Below are positions 1 to 7,634 of a stretch of 40,776 nucleotides of DNA, piece after piece. Origin of the DNA: Massilia frigida. Lineage in GTDB: Bacteria; Pseudomonadota; Gammaproteobacteria; Burkholderiales; Burkholderiaceae_D. Numbering within the stretch: position 1 is the stretch's first letter; each line of letters starts with the position of its first letter. A program made the translations under genes and the position numbers. Location of the stretch: assembly GCF_011682175.1 (NCBI RefSeq), contig NZ_WHJG01000055.1, forward strand, positions 1 through 40,776, given 5' to 3'. Under the pieces are notes generated by a model. It was not told the origin of the DNA. It worked only from the letters and a program-made list of their open reading frames with translations, and ran no database searches.

Positions 1-127
1 TAACTTCTGCACCATCCGCTCCTGCCTCGACACCCTACGCAAACAAGGGCACAGCATGCTGGAAGTGCTGCGCCGTGCATTTGCTGGCGATCCGATCAGG
101 CCAACTGCGTAGCGGCTGAATAGTTAC
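1..127 (+). mobile_element. right end of an IS66-like insertion sequence
   Basis: The window opens inside an insertion sequence. The transposase tail is followed by a short non-coding end finishing in TTAC at 124-127. IS66-family elements typically begin GTAA and end TTAC and duplicate 8 bp of target. Just after the end, the VgrG reading frame resumes (from about 128), so the element lies inside vgrG. The left end and the target-site copy are outside the window, so the exact boundary is inferred from the terminal TTAC and the resumption of VgrG-like protein sequence. Confidence 0.6.
2..112 (+). CDS. transposase, C-terminal fragment (IS66-like), runs off the left edge
   Basis: Only the last 36 codons are present, ending at TAG 110-112. 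The residues FCTIRSCLDTLRKQG followed by a hydrophobic helix and GDPI resemble the C-terminus of IS66-type DDE transposases, which end with a similar (F/Y)xxIRxYxxTxRKQG segment. The catalytic core lies outside the window, so the family call rests on this tail plus the TTAC end of the element. Another DDE family cannot be excluded. Confidence 0.55.
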   Translation, partial: NFCTIRSCLDTLRKQGHSMLEVLRRAFAGDPIRPTA

Positions 128-852
128 AAAAAGGCGAAGAGCAGTTATGGATTCACGCCGAAAAAGATCAGCTGACTGAAGTTGAGCATGACGAGGACAA
201 GTGGGTCGGCAATGACCGGCGCAAAACCATCGACCGCGACGAAACGACTTTGGTCAAGCGCGACCGGACCGAGACGGTGAACCGCGACGAGACGATCACG
301 ATTCATCGGAATCGCACCGAGGTGGTGGATAAGGACGAGACGATTACGATTCACAATAACCGCGCCGAGCGGGTCGACCACGACGAGAAAATCAGCATTG
401 GGGACAACCGCACCGAGGATGTCGGCAAGAACGAGACAATCGATATCGGGGGCAATCGTACCAAGTCGGTGGCCAAGAACGAGAAAGATTCGATTGGCAA
501 GAGCTGGTCGATCAATGTGACCAAGTTCAAGACCGAAACCATTGGCATGGCCTATATGCAGAACGTGGGCATGGGACGTATGGAAAACGTCGGGATGGCT
601 TATAGCCTGAACGTGGGCATGGTGATGACGACGGTGGTCGGGACTAACCAATCGACCCAGGTAGGCAAAAAAATCTCGATTTCCGCGGGCGACGAGCTGA
701 CGATCACCGTCGGGAAGTCCAGTATGATCATGAAGAAAGACGGCACCATCGAATTCCACGGTCACACCTTCCTGGTCGGGACCACCGACACGCAGGAGTT
801 CCGGGCCGATGGCGACATGACTTTGACAGCCAAACAAATCCTGGAGAATTGA
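128..852 (+). pseudogene. vgrG: vgrG, 5'-truncated by insertion sequence (C-terminal spike remnant)
   Basis: The frame reads GEEQLWIHAEKDQLTEVEHD from about 133, the typical VgrG segment at the start of the gp5-like needle. It continues with many short degenerate repeats (NRTE..., DETITI...) that form the triple-stranded beta-helix of the T6SS tip, and ends at TGA 850-852. The N-terminal gp27/gp44-like base is missing. An in-frame TAG at 121-123, inside the insertion sequence, separates the fragment from anything upstream. An internal ATG at 250 would give a 200-residue peptide with no baseplate part, so a functional spike is very unlikely. The following gene overlaps its stop by one base, so this was the first gene of a coupled T6SS cargo operon. 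The break may have removed the native promoter and translational lead-in for downstream genes. Confidence 0.85.
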
Positions 853-1379
853 TGAAGCCCACCCCTCAAGCCGTATCGGCAGCGCATGCCGAGCCTGTTG
901 AAAAACAGCTCAGCGATGCAGAACAGCTACTGCAAGAAGTGCTCATCCAGACGTTGCCGCGCAACGCGCGTGCGGAGGGCATTGCAATCGGCCACGTCGA
1001 AGCGTTTTCACCCGACGGTCATGTCTTGGTCGGCATTCCGTCGTTTGGTCTAACTGGCGTACCGGCCCGGGTGCTGGCGCAGCCTGTGGAAATTGGCCAG
1101 GCTGTCGCGCTTGGCTTTGAAGCGTGCGATCCCATGCGGCCGATTATCCTGGGTGCGCTATTGCCCGGCCAGCAGGCAAGCCTGCCGCGCGATACGACCG
1201 ATGTATTGCTTGATGGCGAAAAGGTCACCATGACGGCGGCCCGTGAGATCGAATTACGTTGCGGCGAGGCTGCGCTGATTCTCAGCGCGGACGGTCGCAT
1301 CGAACTTCGTGGAACCTACATAACAAGTCATGCCAGCGCCACGCAGCGCATTCTCGGCGGCTCGGTCAACATCAATTAA
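852..1379 (+). CDS. DUF6484 domain-containing T6SS-associated protein
   Basis: This 175-residue protein starts at ATG 852, which overlaps the vgrG stop (TGATG). GGAG lies 5 bp upstream; a TTG one codon earlier is less likely. The middle (about residues 48-105) has the pattern IGHVEAFSPDGHVLVGIPSFG...VGxALGFEACDPMRPIILG typical of the DUF6484 family, a small beta-rich domain encoded next to vgrG and DUF2169 genes. The C-terminal part (DVLLDGEKVTMTAAREIELRCG) resembles the beta-repeat of the VgrG tail and may extend or cap the spike. No signal peptide or membrane segment is visible. The biochemical role is unknown; involvement in loading spike-borne effectors is inferred from context. Confidence 0.75.
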   Translation: MKPTPQAVSAAHAEPVEKQLSDAEQLLQEVLIQTLPRNARAEGIAIGHVEAFSPDGHVLVGIPSFGLTGVPARVLAQPVEIGQAVALGFEACDPMRPIILGALLPGQQASLPRDTTDVLLDGEKVTMTAAREIELRCGEAALILSADGRIELRGTYITSHASATQRILGGSVNIN

Positions 1380-1392
1380 CGCAGGCACTATT

Positions 1393-2484
1393 TTGGAAAT
1401 CATCGTCGGATCGAAATATCTCGCTGTCGAAATAAATTGCGCACTTGATGTCAAAGGCCGCGAGCATCTGGTGGTTATCGCAAAATCGACGTGGCAAATT
1501 CCGGGAACCGGCCAGCGGCCAAAGCCCCTTCCACCGCAGCCAATTGAACAGTCGGATATCTTTGCTGGCGATCCCGAAAACAGTCCCATGCTGTACGGTT
1601 CGGACATGGCGCGTTTCAAGCCGCGCTGCGATGTCATCTTTAACGCCTCGGCCCACTCGCCGGATGGCCTGCCGGCGCGGGAAATCGATGTGGCGTGGCA
1701 GGTCGGGCCGCTGCGCAAGGGACTCAAGGCACATGGGCCGCGTCACTGGAAAAAGCGGCTGGGAATGGTGTCGCTGTCGAGCGCCGAACCAGTCACTTCC
1801 ACGCCACTGCATTTTGGTTTTGCGCTGGGAGGAAGCCGTCAATACAAGAAGGCTTTTAGCCGAGCCGACGCGATGCTGACCGAATCGCACCCCGCCAATC
1901 CGGCGGGCATCGGTTGGTATGGCTCCCGCGCAACGGACGAGATTGACGGTGCGCCGGCTCCCAGTCTGGAAGCGCTTGACGATCCGGTGCGCAAGCCGCA
2001 CGGCAATCAGGCGCCGATCGCCTTTTCCGCCATTGCACGGCATTGGTTGCCACGTCCACGTTACGGCGGTACCTACGATGAGCACTGGGAGGAAGAGGTT
2101 TTTCCGTTCCTGCCGGACGACTTCGATGAACAATTCCATCAGTGCGCGCCGGTCGACCAGCAGATGCCGTATCCCGTCGGCGGCGAAGCCATCGTTCTGC
2201 GCAACATGATGGCGGGCCGCCCGGATGTGCGCTTCAAGCTCCCCAAGCTGGACGCGGTCAAGGTACAGATTCTGCGCCACGACTACAGCGCCGATACGCC
2301 GGAAGCGGTGGCGGACACACTCTACTTCGAGCCCGATCAGATGCGATTTAGCGTGGTGTGGAGGACTTGCGTGCCGATCAACCGCCGCGTTCAGGAATTC
2401 AAGACAATCGCTGTCGGGCCGGTCAACACGGAATGGTGGCACCAGAAGACATCGGGTAATGGCGGCTGTGGCAATTGCGGCTAA
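1393..2484 (+). CDS. DUF2169 domain T6SS effector adaptor
   Basis: The frame is open from 1330, but the product most likely begins at TTG 1393 (EIIVGSKYLAVEINCALD). GCAGG lies at 1381-1385 and the previous gene ends at 1379. From there the 363-residue protein matches the DUF2169 family: the N-terminal VIAKSTWQI strand, a central H(W)KKRLG...PLHFGFALGG section, HWLPRPRYGGTYDEHW...FPFLPDDFD near residues 215-250, and a Cys/Gly-rich end. Family members act as chaperones or adaptors that attach DUF4150 PAAR-like effectors to the VgrG tip; the Agrobacterium Tde2 system is the best-known case. Here it lies two genes upstream of a DUF4150 protein and a nuclease-like effector, which fits that role. 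Confidence 0.85.
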   Translation: MEIIVGSKYLAVEINCALDVKGREHLVVIAKSTWQIPGTGQRPKPLPPQPIEQSDIFAGDPENSPMLYGSDMARFKPRCDVIFNASAHSPDGLPAREIDVAWQVGPLRKGLKAHGPRHWKKRLGMVSLSSAEPVTSTPLHFGFALGGSRQYKKAFSRADAMLTESHPANPAGIGWYGSRATDEIDGAPAPSLEALDDPVRKPHGNQAPIAFSAIARHWLPRPRYGGTYDEHWEEEVFPFLPDDFDEQFHQCAPVDQQMPYPVGGEAIVLRNMMAGRPDVRFKLPKLDAVKVQILRHDYSADTPEAVADTLYFEPDQMRFSVVWRTCVPINRRVQEFKTIAVGPVNTEWWHQKTSGNGGCGNCG

Positions 2485-2523
2485 CTCGATTCATATGTGG
2501 AACGAAAATAAGAAAGAAAACAA

Positions 2524-3555
2524 GTGAGTGATCATCTGGGATGGGCGCCTCTGGTCGTCAAATCGTCGGGCTTATGTTGCGCGGTTGGCTTTTCGCTGGC
2601 GGCCGCATCGTGCGCCCTGCGTGCGCGTATCGATCATTTTAAAGAAAGCATGTTTGTTGATGGGAGCGGGAAGCCTCTGCTGGTAGCGCAATTGCCGCTC
2701 GATGATCAATGGGGGCCGGAACGCCTGGCCGAACTGATCCAGTATGCGATCGCAGACTGCAACGACGCACAGGATCCGATCGATGCCGACCATACCGCCT
2801 TGCTTTTGCTCGCCCCCGAACGCGGCCGTCCGCACAGTGGAACCGAGCAATACAACAGCCTTTATCGCAAGGTCGAGGAGCAGTTTGGTGCATCGTTCCA
2901 GGCAGGTTCCGCGGTCTTTCCGCAAGGCCGCGCCGCGATTGGAGATGCGTTGATTCATGCGCAGAACCTGCTGCGTGCCGGTGGAGTTAAACATGTTCTG
3001 GTGGTCGGGGCCGACTGCTTGCTCGATGTGCACACCATCCGCTATTTCCTGAATCAGGATCGTATCTTGTGTCCGGCCAATTCCGACGGTTTTATTCCCG
3101 GCGAAGCGGCGGCAGCCTTGCTGCTCAGCCTGGGCGATGGCGACTCGACCGGCTTGCACATCACCGGCGCCGGAGCAGAAACCGAAGAAGCCTTGATCGA
3201 CGGCGTCATTCCGAACCGGGCTGTTGGGCTGACCAAGGCAATCAGGACGGCGCTCGGGAGTGCCGGCGTGAAACCATCGGCCCTTGCATTTCGGATGAGC
3301 GACCAGAATGGTGAACAGTTTTATGTCAAGGAAGCGGCGAATGCCTTCGCCCGCATCATGCTGAAAGATGGCGTTGGGGTGCCGGTCCTGCATATTGCGG
3401 ATTCGATCGGCGAGACCGGTGCGGCGGCCGCTACGGCAACCTTGGCTTACCTTGGTTCGCTGGCGGGCATGCGGGATGAACCGGGCGATTGCGGCCTTGT
3501 ACATTTTGCCTCTGACAATGGTAGGCGGTCGGCCATCGTGGTTGACTATCGCTAA
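2524..3555 (+). CDS. ketoacyl-synthase-like (thiolase-fold) protein of T6SS effector locus, probably non-catalytic
   Basis: The protein has 343 residues from GTG 2524, preceded by an AAGAAAG purine tract. It keeps the two-lobed beta-ketoacyl-synthase pattern: AIGDALIHAQNLLRAGGVKHVLVVGAD near 138-164, SDGFIPGEAAAALLLS near 187-202, and a C-terminal SIGETGAAAATATLAYL near 294-310. The active-site Cys expected at about residues 133-138 is replaced by FPQGRA. The usual GHT histidine is GET at 296-298, and no NxFGFGG motif is seen near the end. It is therefore likely a pseudoenzyme. Similar proteins annotated as 3-oxoacyl-ACP synthase occur between DUF2169 and DUF4150 genes in T6SS loci. A structural or loading role is inferred; a fatty acid role is unlikely. 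Confidence 0.75.
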   Translation: MSDHLGWAPLVVKSSGLCCAVGFSLAAASCALRARIDHFKESMFVDGSGKPLLVAQLPLDDQWGPERLAELIQYAIADCNDAQDPIDADHTALLLLAPERGRPHSGTEQYNSLYRKVEEQFGASFQAGSAVFPQGRAAIGDALIHAQNLLRAGGVKHVLVVGADCLLDVHTIRYFLNQDRILCPANSDGFIPGEAAAALLLSLGDGDSTGLHITGAGAETEEALIDGVIPNRAVGLTKAIRTALGSAGVKPSALAFRMSDQNGEQFYVKEAANAFARIMLKDGVGVPVLHIADSIGETGAAAATATLAYLGSLAGMRDEPGDCGLVHFASDNGRRSAIVVDYR

Positions 3556-3575
3556 AATAAAGAACAGGAAAAATC

Positions 3576-3965
3576 ATGACTACCGGTGTTTATGCTAACG
3601 ACAATGAGATTTGCTGCCAGGCGGCTGACGGAAAATCGACCCTGATGCCCAGTGACGTCTGCATGAGTCCGCCCGGACCGCCTGCCGGTCCGCTACCGAT
3701 TCCGTATCCGAATACTTCTTTTGCCAGCGATCTCGACAACGGGTCGACCACGGTATTTATTAAAAATTCGCCGATTGCATTGAAGGATGTTTCCTATTTT
3801 TCCACTAGCACGGGAAATGAGCCGGCGACTCAGGCGTTTCAAAAGGGTATTGCCACGGGCGTGATCAAGGGCAAGGCAGTCTTTATCGATTGGTCGGTCA
3901 ACGTCAAAGTTCAAAGCCTGAACGTTTGCCGCCACTTCGATCCGATGACTCATAATCACAAGTAA
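3576..3965 (+). CDS. DUF4150 (PAAR-like) T6SS spike-tip protein
   Basis: This 129-residue protein starts at ATG 3576 with AGGAAA upstream. It matches DUF4150 over nearly its whole length: an N-terminal VYANDNEIC, then KSTLMPSDVCMSPPGPPAGP with IPYPNTSFASDL near 40-52, and a cysteine-containing SLNVCRHFDPMTHN end. DUF4150 proteins are PAAR-like cones that sharpen the VgrG tip and carry C-terminal or separately encoded toxins. Here it is a stand-alone domain and the toxin follows eight bases after its stop. Cys and His near both ends could bind a metal as in PAAR proteins; this is an inference. Confidence 0.88.
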   Translation: MTTGVYANDNEICCQAADGKSTLMPSDVCMSPPGPPAGPLPIPYPNTSFASDLDNGSTTVFIKNSPIALKDVSYFSTSTGNEPATQAFQKGIATGVIKGKAVFIDWSVNVKVQSLNVCRHFDPMTHNHK

Positions 3966-3973
3966 AGGCGCGC

Positions 3974-5353
3974 ATGAATTGGGTCCGGAAGAGCAGAACA
4001 GGGAAAAGTTCGCAAGATAAAAGCGATGCAGGACAACCTGCGTCCAAACCTCAAGACGGCAAACCAGCAAAACGATATCGCGACAAAGGCAAGGCTGGCA
4101 ATACTAACACCGGTCCAATGTTCTACTTCAGCAATCGGACGGTAAGGCACTACTGTCTAAAAGAAACTAGTGCCATCAAGAAGCATTGCGACGAAGATAA
4201 AGCGGAGTCGAAAAAATCATCGGAAGCGACGCCTAAGACGAATTCAAAGTTGGGCCAGTTGTCGGAGAAGATCCACAACGCGTTGGATACTGTTCAGGAT
4301 ACGGTTAAAAAAGAATACGGCTATGATAAGGACAAGCCCGATACCCAGTGGATGGACGAGCATTGCGACGGCCTTTGGTTGAAACCCATGGGAACGGGTG
4401 AGTTCAAACATTTTACTGAACAGTTGCAAAAGATCGAAAACGATCTAAAAAAGGAAGCCAAAGCCATACTTGAAAGCGGAGGCGCAAAAGTTATTGAATT
4501 GGCAAAAGATACAGCCTTAGCCTACGGGCAAAAAGCCGCAATGCGAACTGGCGCCGCCGCAGTGTCGCTCGTGGTTCCGGTTGTAGGGGAAGTTGTGATG
4601 GTGGGAACCACCATTTGGAACTTTGTCGACGGAGCTTGGACTGCTGGGAAGGTTGCTATCGCTGCCCTCAACATCAAAGATGAGCTGATGGCGAAGTACA
4701 AATTACTCGAACCGAAACTGGGTAAAATTCAGGATTTGCTGTCAAAAGACAAACAGTCAACCACCGCCTCTTCTGTCGTCGCGGAAATGATGACACAAAA
4801 GGCGAATCATAATCCGTGCATCCAAGCCAGAAAATGTTCCTTGGTGCCGTATGAGGCAACAGACGATTCAAAGGATCAGGCCACGACAGGCAACGGATGT
4901 TGCCCGGGACAAACCGGCCACCACATTGTCCCCAGCGCGATGTTTGAGGTCGATGGTAATCCATGCGGAAAAGAATACGATTATAGAACTGCGCCAACCA
5001 TATGTCTGGAGGGCACGAACAACCATGTTGGAAGTCATGGTGTAGCGCATACTGCATTGGAACTCTCGATCGACGAATATAAGAAAAATGGGCTTCCAAC
5101 GATTTCCTATAAAGAGGCGAGTGGGCTTGGAATCGACGCTGTGCGGGAGGCGAATCCGCATTGCTCGAAAAAATGTCTACAAGCCCAGCTCGATAAATAC
5201 TATAAAGATACGCTTGAATGTAAGGAGGGCTCGCAATTGAAGCCAAATCCGGGCAAGCCGGAGCCCAAGGTGAAAGAAAAAAGCGAGGCGAGCAAGAAAG
5301 CAAAACCCAAGGTCAGTAAGAAAACAAAACCCAAGCAAGGGAATAAATCATAG
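3974..5353 (+). CDS. predicted T6SS effector with C-terminal GHH-type HNH/Endo VII nuclease domain
   Basis: The protein has 459 residues from ATG 3974 (AAAGG upstream). Residues 1-60 are Lys/Ser-rich and hydrophilic. Residues 60-190 are mostly charged and helical. Residues 192-234 form an Ala/Gly/Val-rich hydrophobic stretch (PVVGEVVMVGTTIWNFV) that could insert into or cross a membrane. The toxin domain covers about 285-410, with CCPGQTGHHIVPSAMF (G315, H316, H317), a CLEGTNNHVGSHG segment and H355/H359. This is the pattern of the GHH2-type HNH/Endo VII toxins, which bind a metal through paired His and cut DNA. The tail (430-459) is a Lys/Pro/Glu-rich run. DUF4150 upstream and two propeller-like genes downstream support an effector-immunity set. 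Base composition is less GC-rich than in the core genes, suggesting transfer. Nuclease activity is predicted only. Confidence 0.82.
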   Translation: MNWVRKSRTGKSSQDKSDAGQPASKPQDGKPAKRYRDKGKAGNTNTGPMFYFSNRTVRHYCLKETSAIKKHCDEDKAESKKSSEATPKTNSKLGQLSEKIHNALDTVQDTVKKEYGYDKDKPDTQWMDEHCDGLWLKPMGTGEFKHFTEQLQKIENDLKKEAKAILESGGAKVIELAKDTALAYGQKAAMRTGAAAVSLVVPVVGEVVMVGTTIWNFVDGAWTAGKVAIAALNIKDELMAKYKLLEPKLGKIQDLLSKDKQSTTASSVVAEMMTQKANHNPCIQARKCSLVPYEATDDSKDQATTGNGCCPGQTGHHIVPSAMFEVDGNPCGKEYDYRTAPTICLEGTNNHVGSHGVAHTALELSIDEYKKNGLPTISYKEASGLGIDAVREANPHCSKKCLQAQLDKYYKDTLECKEGSQLKPNPGKPEPKVKEKSEASKKAKPKVSKKTKPKQGNKS

Positions 5354-5363
5354 AAAGGCTGCA

Positions 5364-6341
5364 ATGGAAATTTCCGAAAGTGATTTTGAATACAATTTTG
5401 CGGGTTATCAGATTGTCGACTGTGTTGTGCGCAGCGATGACCTCTTTTATTTTTCCCTGATGGAGGACTATACAAAGAGCCCTGATTGGAAGGGCGGTGA
5501 GGGTCCTTCATCGGACGAGTTGTTGCACCGTATCGTGTGTTATGCCCGTAATGCTGCACCGGATGAGCGATGGACACACACGGAACTGGAAGGGTTTTCA
5601 AATATCGTGGCAGGTGTCAGTGAGGTGCCGAAACAGCAGTTCGTTGGGTCTGACATCCAAGGAAATATTTATGTGCTAGGTGGTGGCGACGATGACATTG
5701 AGGAGCCTCTGAAAAGCGGGAAGGAAAATGGTGTCGCCCGTGGCGCGATTACGCGACTACGCACAATCGAGGGCATTCTCTATATAGCTGGCACCGGCCG
5801 GTCGGTCGGCTATCGCGAAGGTCCAGATCAGTGGATATCGCTTACGCAAGGCATAAGTTATTCATACGATATTGATCGGAGCACGAGTGGCTTTCGAGAC
5901 ATTGATGGCTTTGGCAGGTCTGAAATTTATTGCGTAGGAGGTGAAGGCGATGTGTGGAAATTTGATGGAAAAACCTGGGCACGGGTGCATTTTCCCAGTA
6001 ATATCCGCTTATATTCCGTTTGCTGTGCAGGAGATGGATTTGTATATATTAGCGGCTATGGAGGAGCTACCTTCAAAGGCCGCGACAACAAGTGGAAGAA
6101 AATTCATGATGACACCATGACGCTGCCTTTCAAGCGAATGGTTTGGTATCAAGGCAAAGTCTGGTGCACCAGTGATTACGGATTGTGGACCATCGAAAAT
6201 GATAAACTCGAGGTTGCTGACGTTAGCGACGAAGTAAAGGTCGCATCTGGGTATATGTCCGTCAAGGGCGGCACCTTGTTGCTCGGCGGGTATAGCGGTG
6301 CCTCGTACTGCCAGGCAGGAAAATGGACTGTCATTTTTTAA
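5364..6341 (+). CDS. putative immunity protein, beta-propeller-like (copy 1)
   Basis: This 325-residue cytoplasmic protein starts 10 bases after the effector stop (GAAAGG before ATG 5364). It is built from repeated strands: NIYVLGGGDD near 101, ILYIAGTGRSVGY near 138, EIYCVGGEGDVWKFDGKTW near 187, FVYISGYGGATFKGRDNKW near 226, KVWCTSDYGLWTI near 265 and TLLLGGYSGASY...GKW near 304. The spacing of about 40 residues and the recurring G-G...W pattern suggest a six- or seven-bladed propeller. No catalytic motif, signal peptide or membrane segment is seen. Its position directly behind the nuclease, and the near-copy that follows, support an immunity role, but this is inferred from context. It shares 166 identical bases with copy 2 at its 3' end. 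Confidence 0.65.
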   Translation: MEISESDFEYNFAGYQIVDCVVRSDDLFYFSLMEDYTKSPDWKGGEGPSSDELLHRIVCYARNAAPDERWTHTELEGFSNIVAGVSEVPKQQFVGSDIQGNIYVLGGGDDDIEEPLKSGKENGVARGAITRLRTIEGILYIAGTGRSVGYREGPDQWISLTQGISYSYDIDRSTSGFRDIDGFGRSEIYCVGGEGDVWKFDGKTWARVHFPSNIRLYSVCCAGDGFVYISGYGGATFKGRDNKWKKIHDDTMTLPFKRMVWYQGKVWCTSDYGLWTIENDKLEVADVSDEVKVASGYMSVKGGTLLLGGYSGASYCQAGKWTVIF

Positions 6342-6364
6342 GCACGCGTCCGTGGAAAGCTGCA

Positions 6365-6469
6365 ATGGAAATTTCTGACAGTGATTTTGAGTATAGCTTT
6401 AAGGGCATATCGTTATACACATCTTTTTCCGCGCAACGTCATTTCAACCCGGGGCGGCGATTTCCATGA
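6365..6469 (+). pseudogene. original 5' end of second immunity gene, cut off by MITE
   Basis: An ATG at 6365 with the same upstream AAGCTGCA context as copy 1 starts MEISDSDFEYSFKG, matching the first residues of copy 1 (MEISESDFEYNFAG). After codon 14 the frame enters the inserted element and stops at TGA 6467-6469, giving only 34 residues. This is the separated start of the gene whose remainder begins after 6612. Confidence 0.8.
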
Positions 6470-6612
6470 GGTTTTGCCTAAAAATTAAGCGAAATGCGGG
6501 TATTTTAAGATCAACCGCACTGATTCTCTGTCGTTTCATGTCGACGGCGCCCTACCGATGTCAGGCGCAAGTCGTTGATTTTATTATAAAAAAAGATGTG
6601 TATAACGACATG
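6406..6612. mobile_element. 207-bp MITE with Tn5-like terminal inverted repeats
   Basis: The element has 23-bp terminal inverted repeats at 6406-6428 and 6590-6612 with one mismatch, reading CATRTCGTTATACACATCTT from each end. It is flanked by a 9-bp direct repeat, CTTTAAGGG, at 6397-6405 and 6613-6621. Removing the element and one repeat restores the reading frame of copy 1 exactly (SFKG-YQIV). Twelve bases of each end (TTATACACATCT) are identical to the inner part of the Tn5/IS50 mosaic end, and IS50-type IS4-family transposases make 9-bp duplications. The element is therefore probably a non-autonomous derivative mobilised by an IS50-like transposase. The interior has no credible gene. Confidence 0.88.
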
Positions 6613-7561
6613 CTTTAAGGGTTATCAGATTGTCGACTGTGTCGTGCGCAGCGATGATGTCTTTTATTTTTCTTTGGCTGAGGACTATACAAAGTGTCCG
6701 AACTGGTCGGAGGACGAGGGCCATCCCGCATCCAACGCGCTAAAACACCGAATCGTCTGTTATGCCCGTGATGATCCGCCGGACGAACGATGGACAGACA
6801 CAGAATTGGACGGTTTTTCCCATATTATGGCAGGTGTAAGTGATGTGCCCAAACAACAATTCGTTGGGACTGACATGCAAGGAAACGTCTATGTACTAGG
6901 TGGCGGCGACGATGAGATCGAACAACCACTGAAAAAATGGAAAGAGACGGGTGTAAAGCGCGGCGCGATTACCCGGCTGCGCACGATTGAAGGTGTTCTC
7001 TATGTAGCCGGCACCGGCCGGTCGGTCGGCTATCGTGAAGGTAAAAATAACTGGATCTCGCTTACCCAAGGCATGAGCTATTCGTCTGATACAGAATGGA
7101 ATACAGCCGGATTTCTTGATATCGATGGCTTTAGCAGGTCTGAAATTTATGGCGTAGGCAGGCAAGGCGACGTGTGGAAATTTGATGGGAAAATCTGGTC
7201 GCAGGTACACTTTCCCAGTAATATCGATTTATATTCTGTTTGCTGTGCAGGAGACGGATTTGTTTATATCAGCGGCTATGGCGGAACGACGTTTAAAGGC
7301 CGCAACAACAAGTGGACAAAAATTCACGATGACACAATGACGCTGCCCTTTAATCGCATGGTCTGGTATGAAGGTAAAGTCTGGTGCACCAGCGACTACG
7401 GATTGTGGACCATCGAAAATGATAAACTCGAGGTTGCTGACGTTAGCGACGAAGTAAAGGTCGCATCTGGGTATATGTCCGTCAAGGGCGGCACCTTGTT
7501 GCTCGGCGGGTATAGCGGTGCCTCGTACTGCCAGGCAGGAAAATGGACTGTCATTTTTTAA
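6596..7561 (+). CDS. putative immunity protein, beta-propeller-like (copy 2), restarted inside the MITE
   Basis: The frame gives 321 residues. The first ATG, at 6596, lies in the right inverted repeat of the MITE, so the ancestral MEISDSDFEYSF is replaced by MCITTCF and the remainder (KGYQIVDCVV...) is intact. The body follows copy 1 blade for blade with scattered substitutions, and the last 166 bases (7397-7562) are identical. The new ATG is preceded by an A-rich run (AAAAAAAG) but no clear Shine-Dalgarno sequence, so expression is uncertain. It could be a working second immunity gene with diverged specificity or a decaying one. No stop codon or frameshift interrupts the body, which argues that the insertion is recent or the product still useful. 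Confidence 0.65.
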   Translation: MCITTCFKGYQIVDCVVRSDDVFYFSLAEDYTKCPNWSEDEGHPASNALKHRIVCYARDDPPDERWTDTELDGFSHIMAGVSDVPKQQFVGTDMQGNVYVLGGGDDEIEQPLKKWKETGVKRGAITRLRTIEGVLYVAGTGRSVGYREGKNNWISLTQGMSYSSDTEWNTAGFLDIDGFSRSEIYGVGRQGDVWKFDGKIWSQVHFPSNIDLYSVCCAGDGFVYISGYGGTTFKGRNNKWTKIHDDTMTLPFNRMVWYEGKVWCTSDYGLWTIENDKLEVADVSDEVKVASGYMSVKGGTLLLGGYSGASYCQAGKWTVIF

Positions 7562-7634
7562 GTGCGCGCTCATTTTCGGGAAATCGCAAAATACATATTT
7601 TTCAATTTTTAATTAGAAATCAATTCATTTGAAA

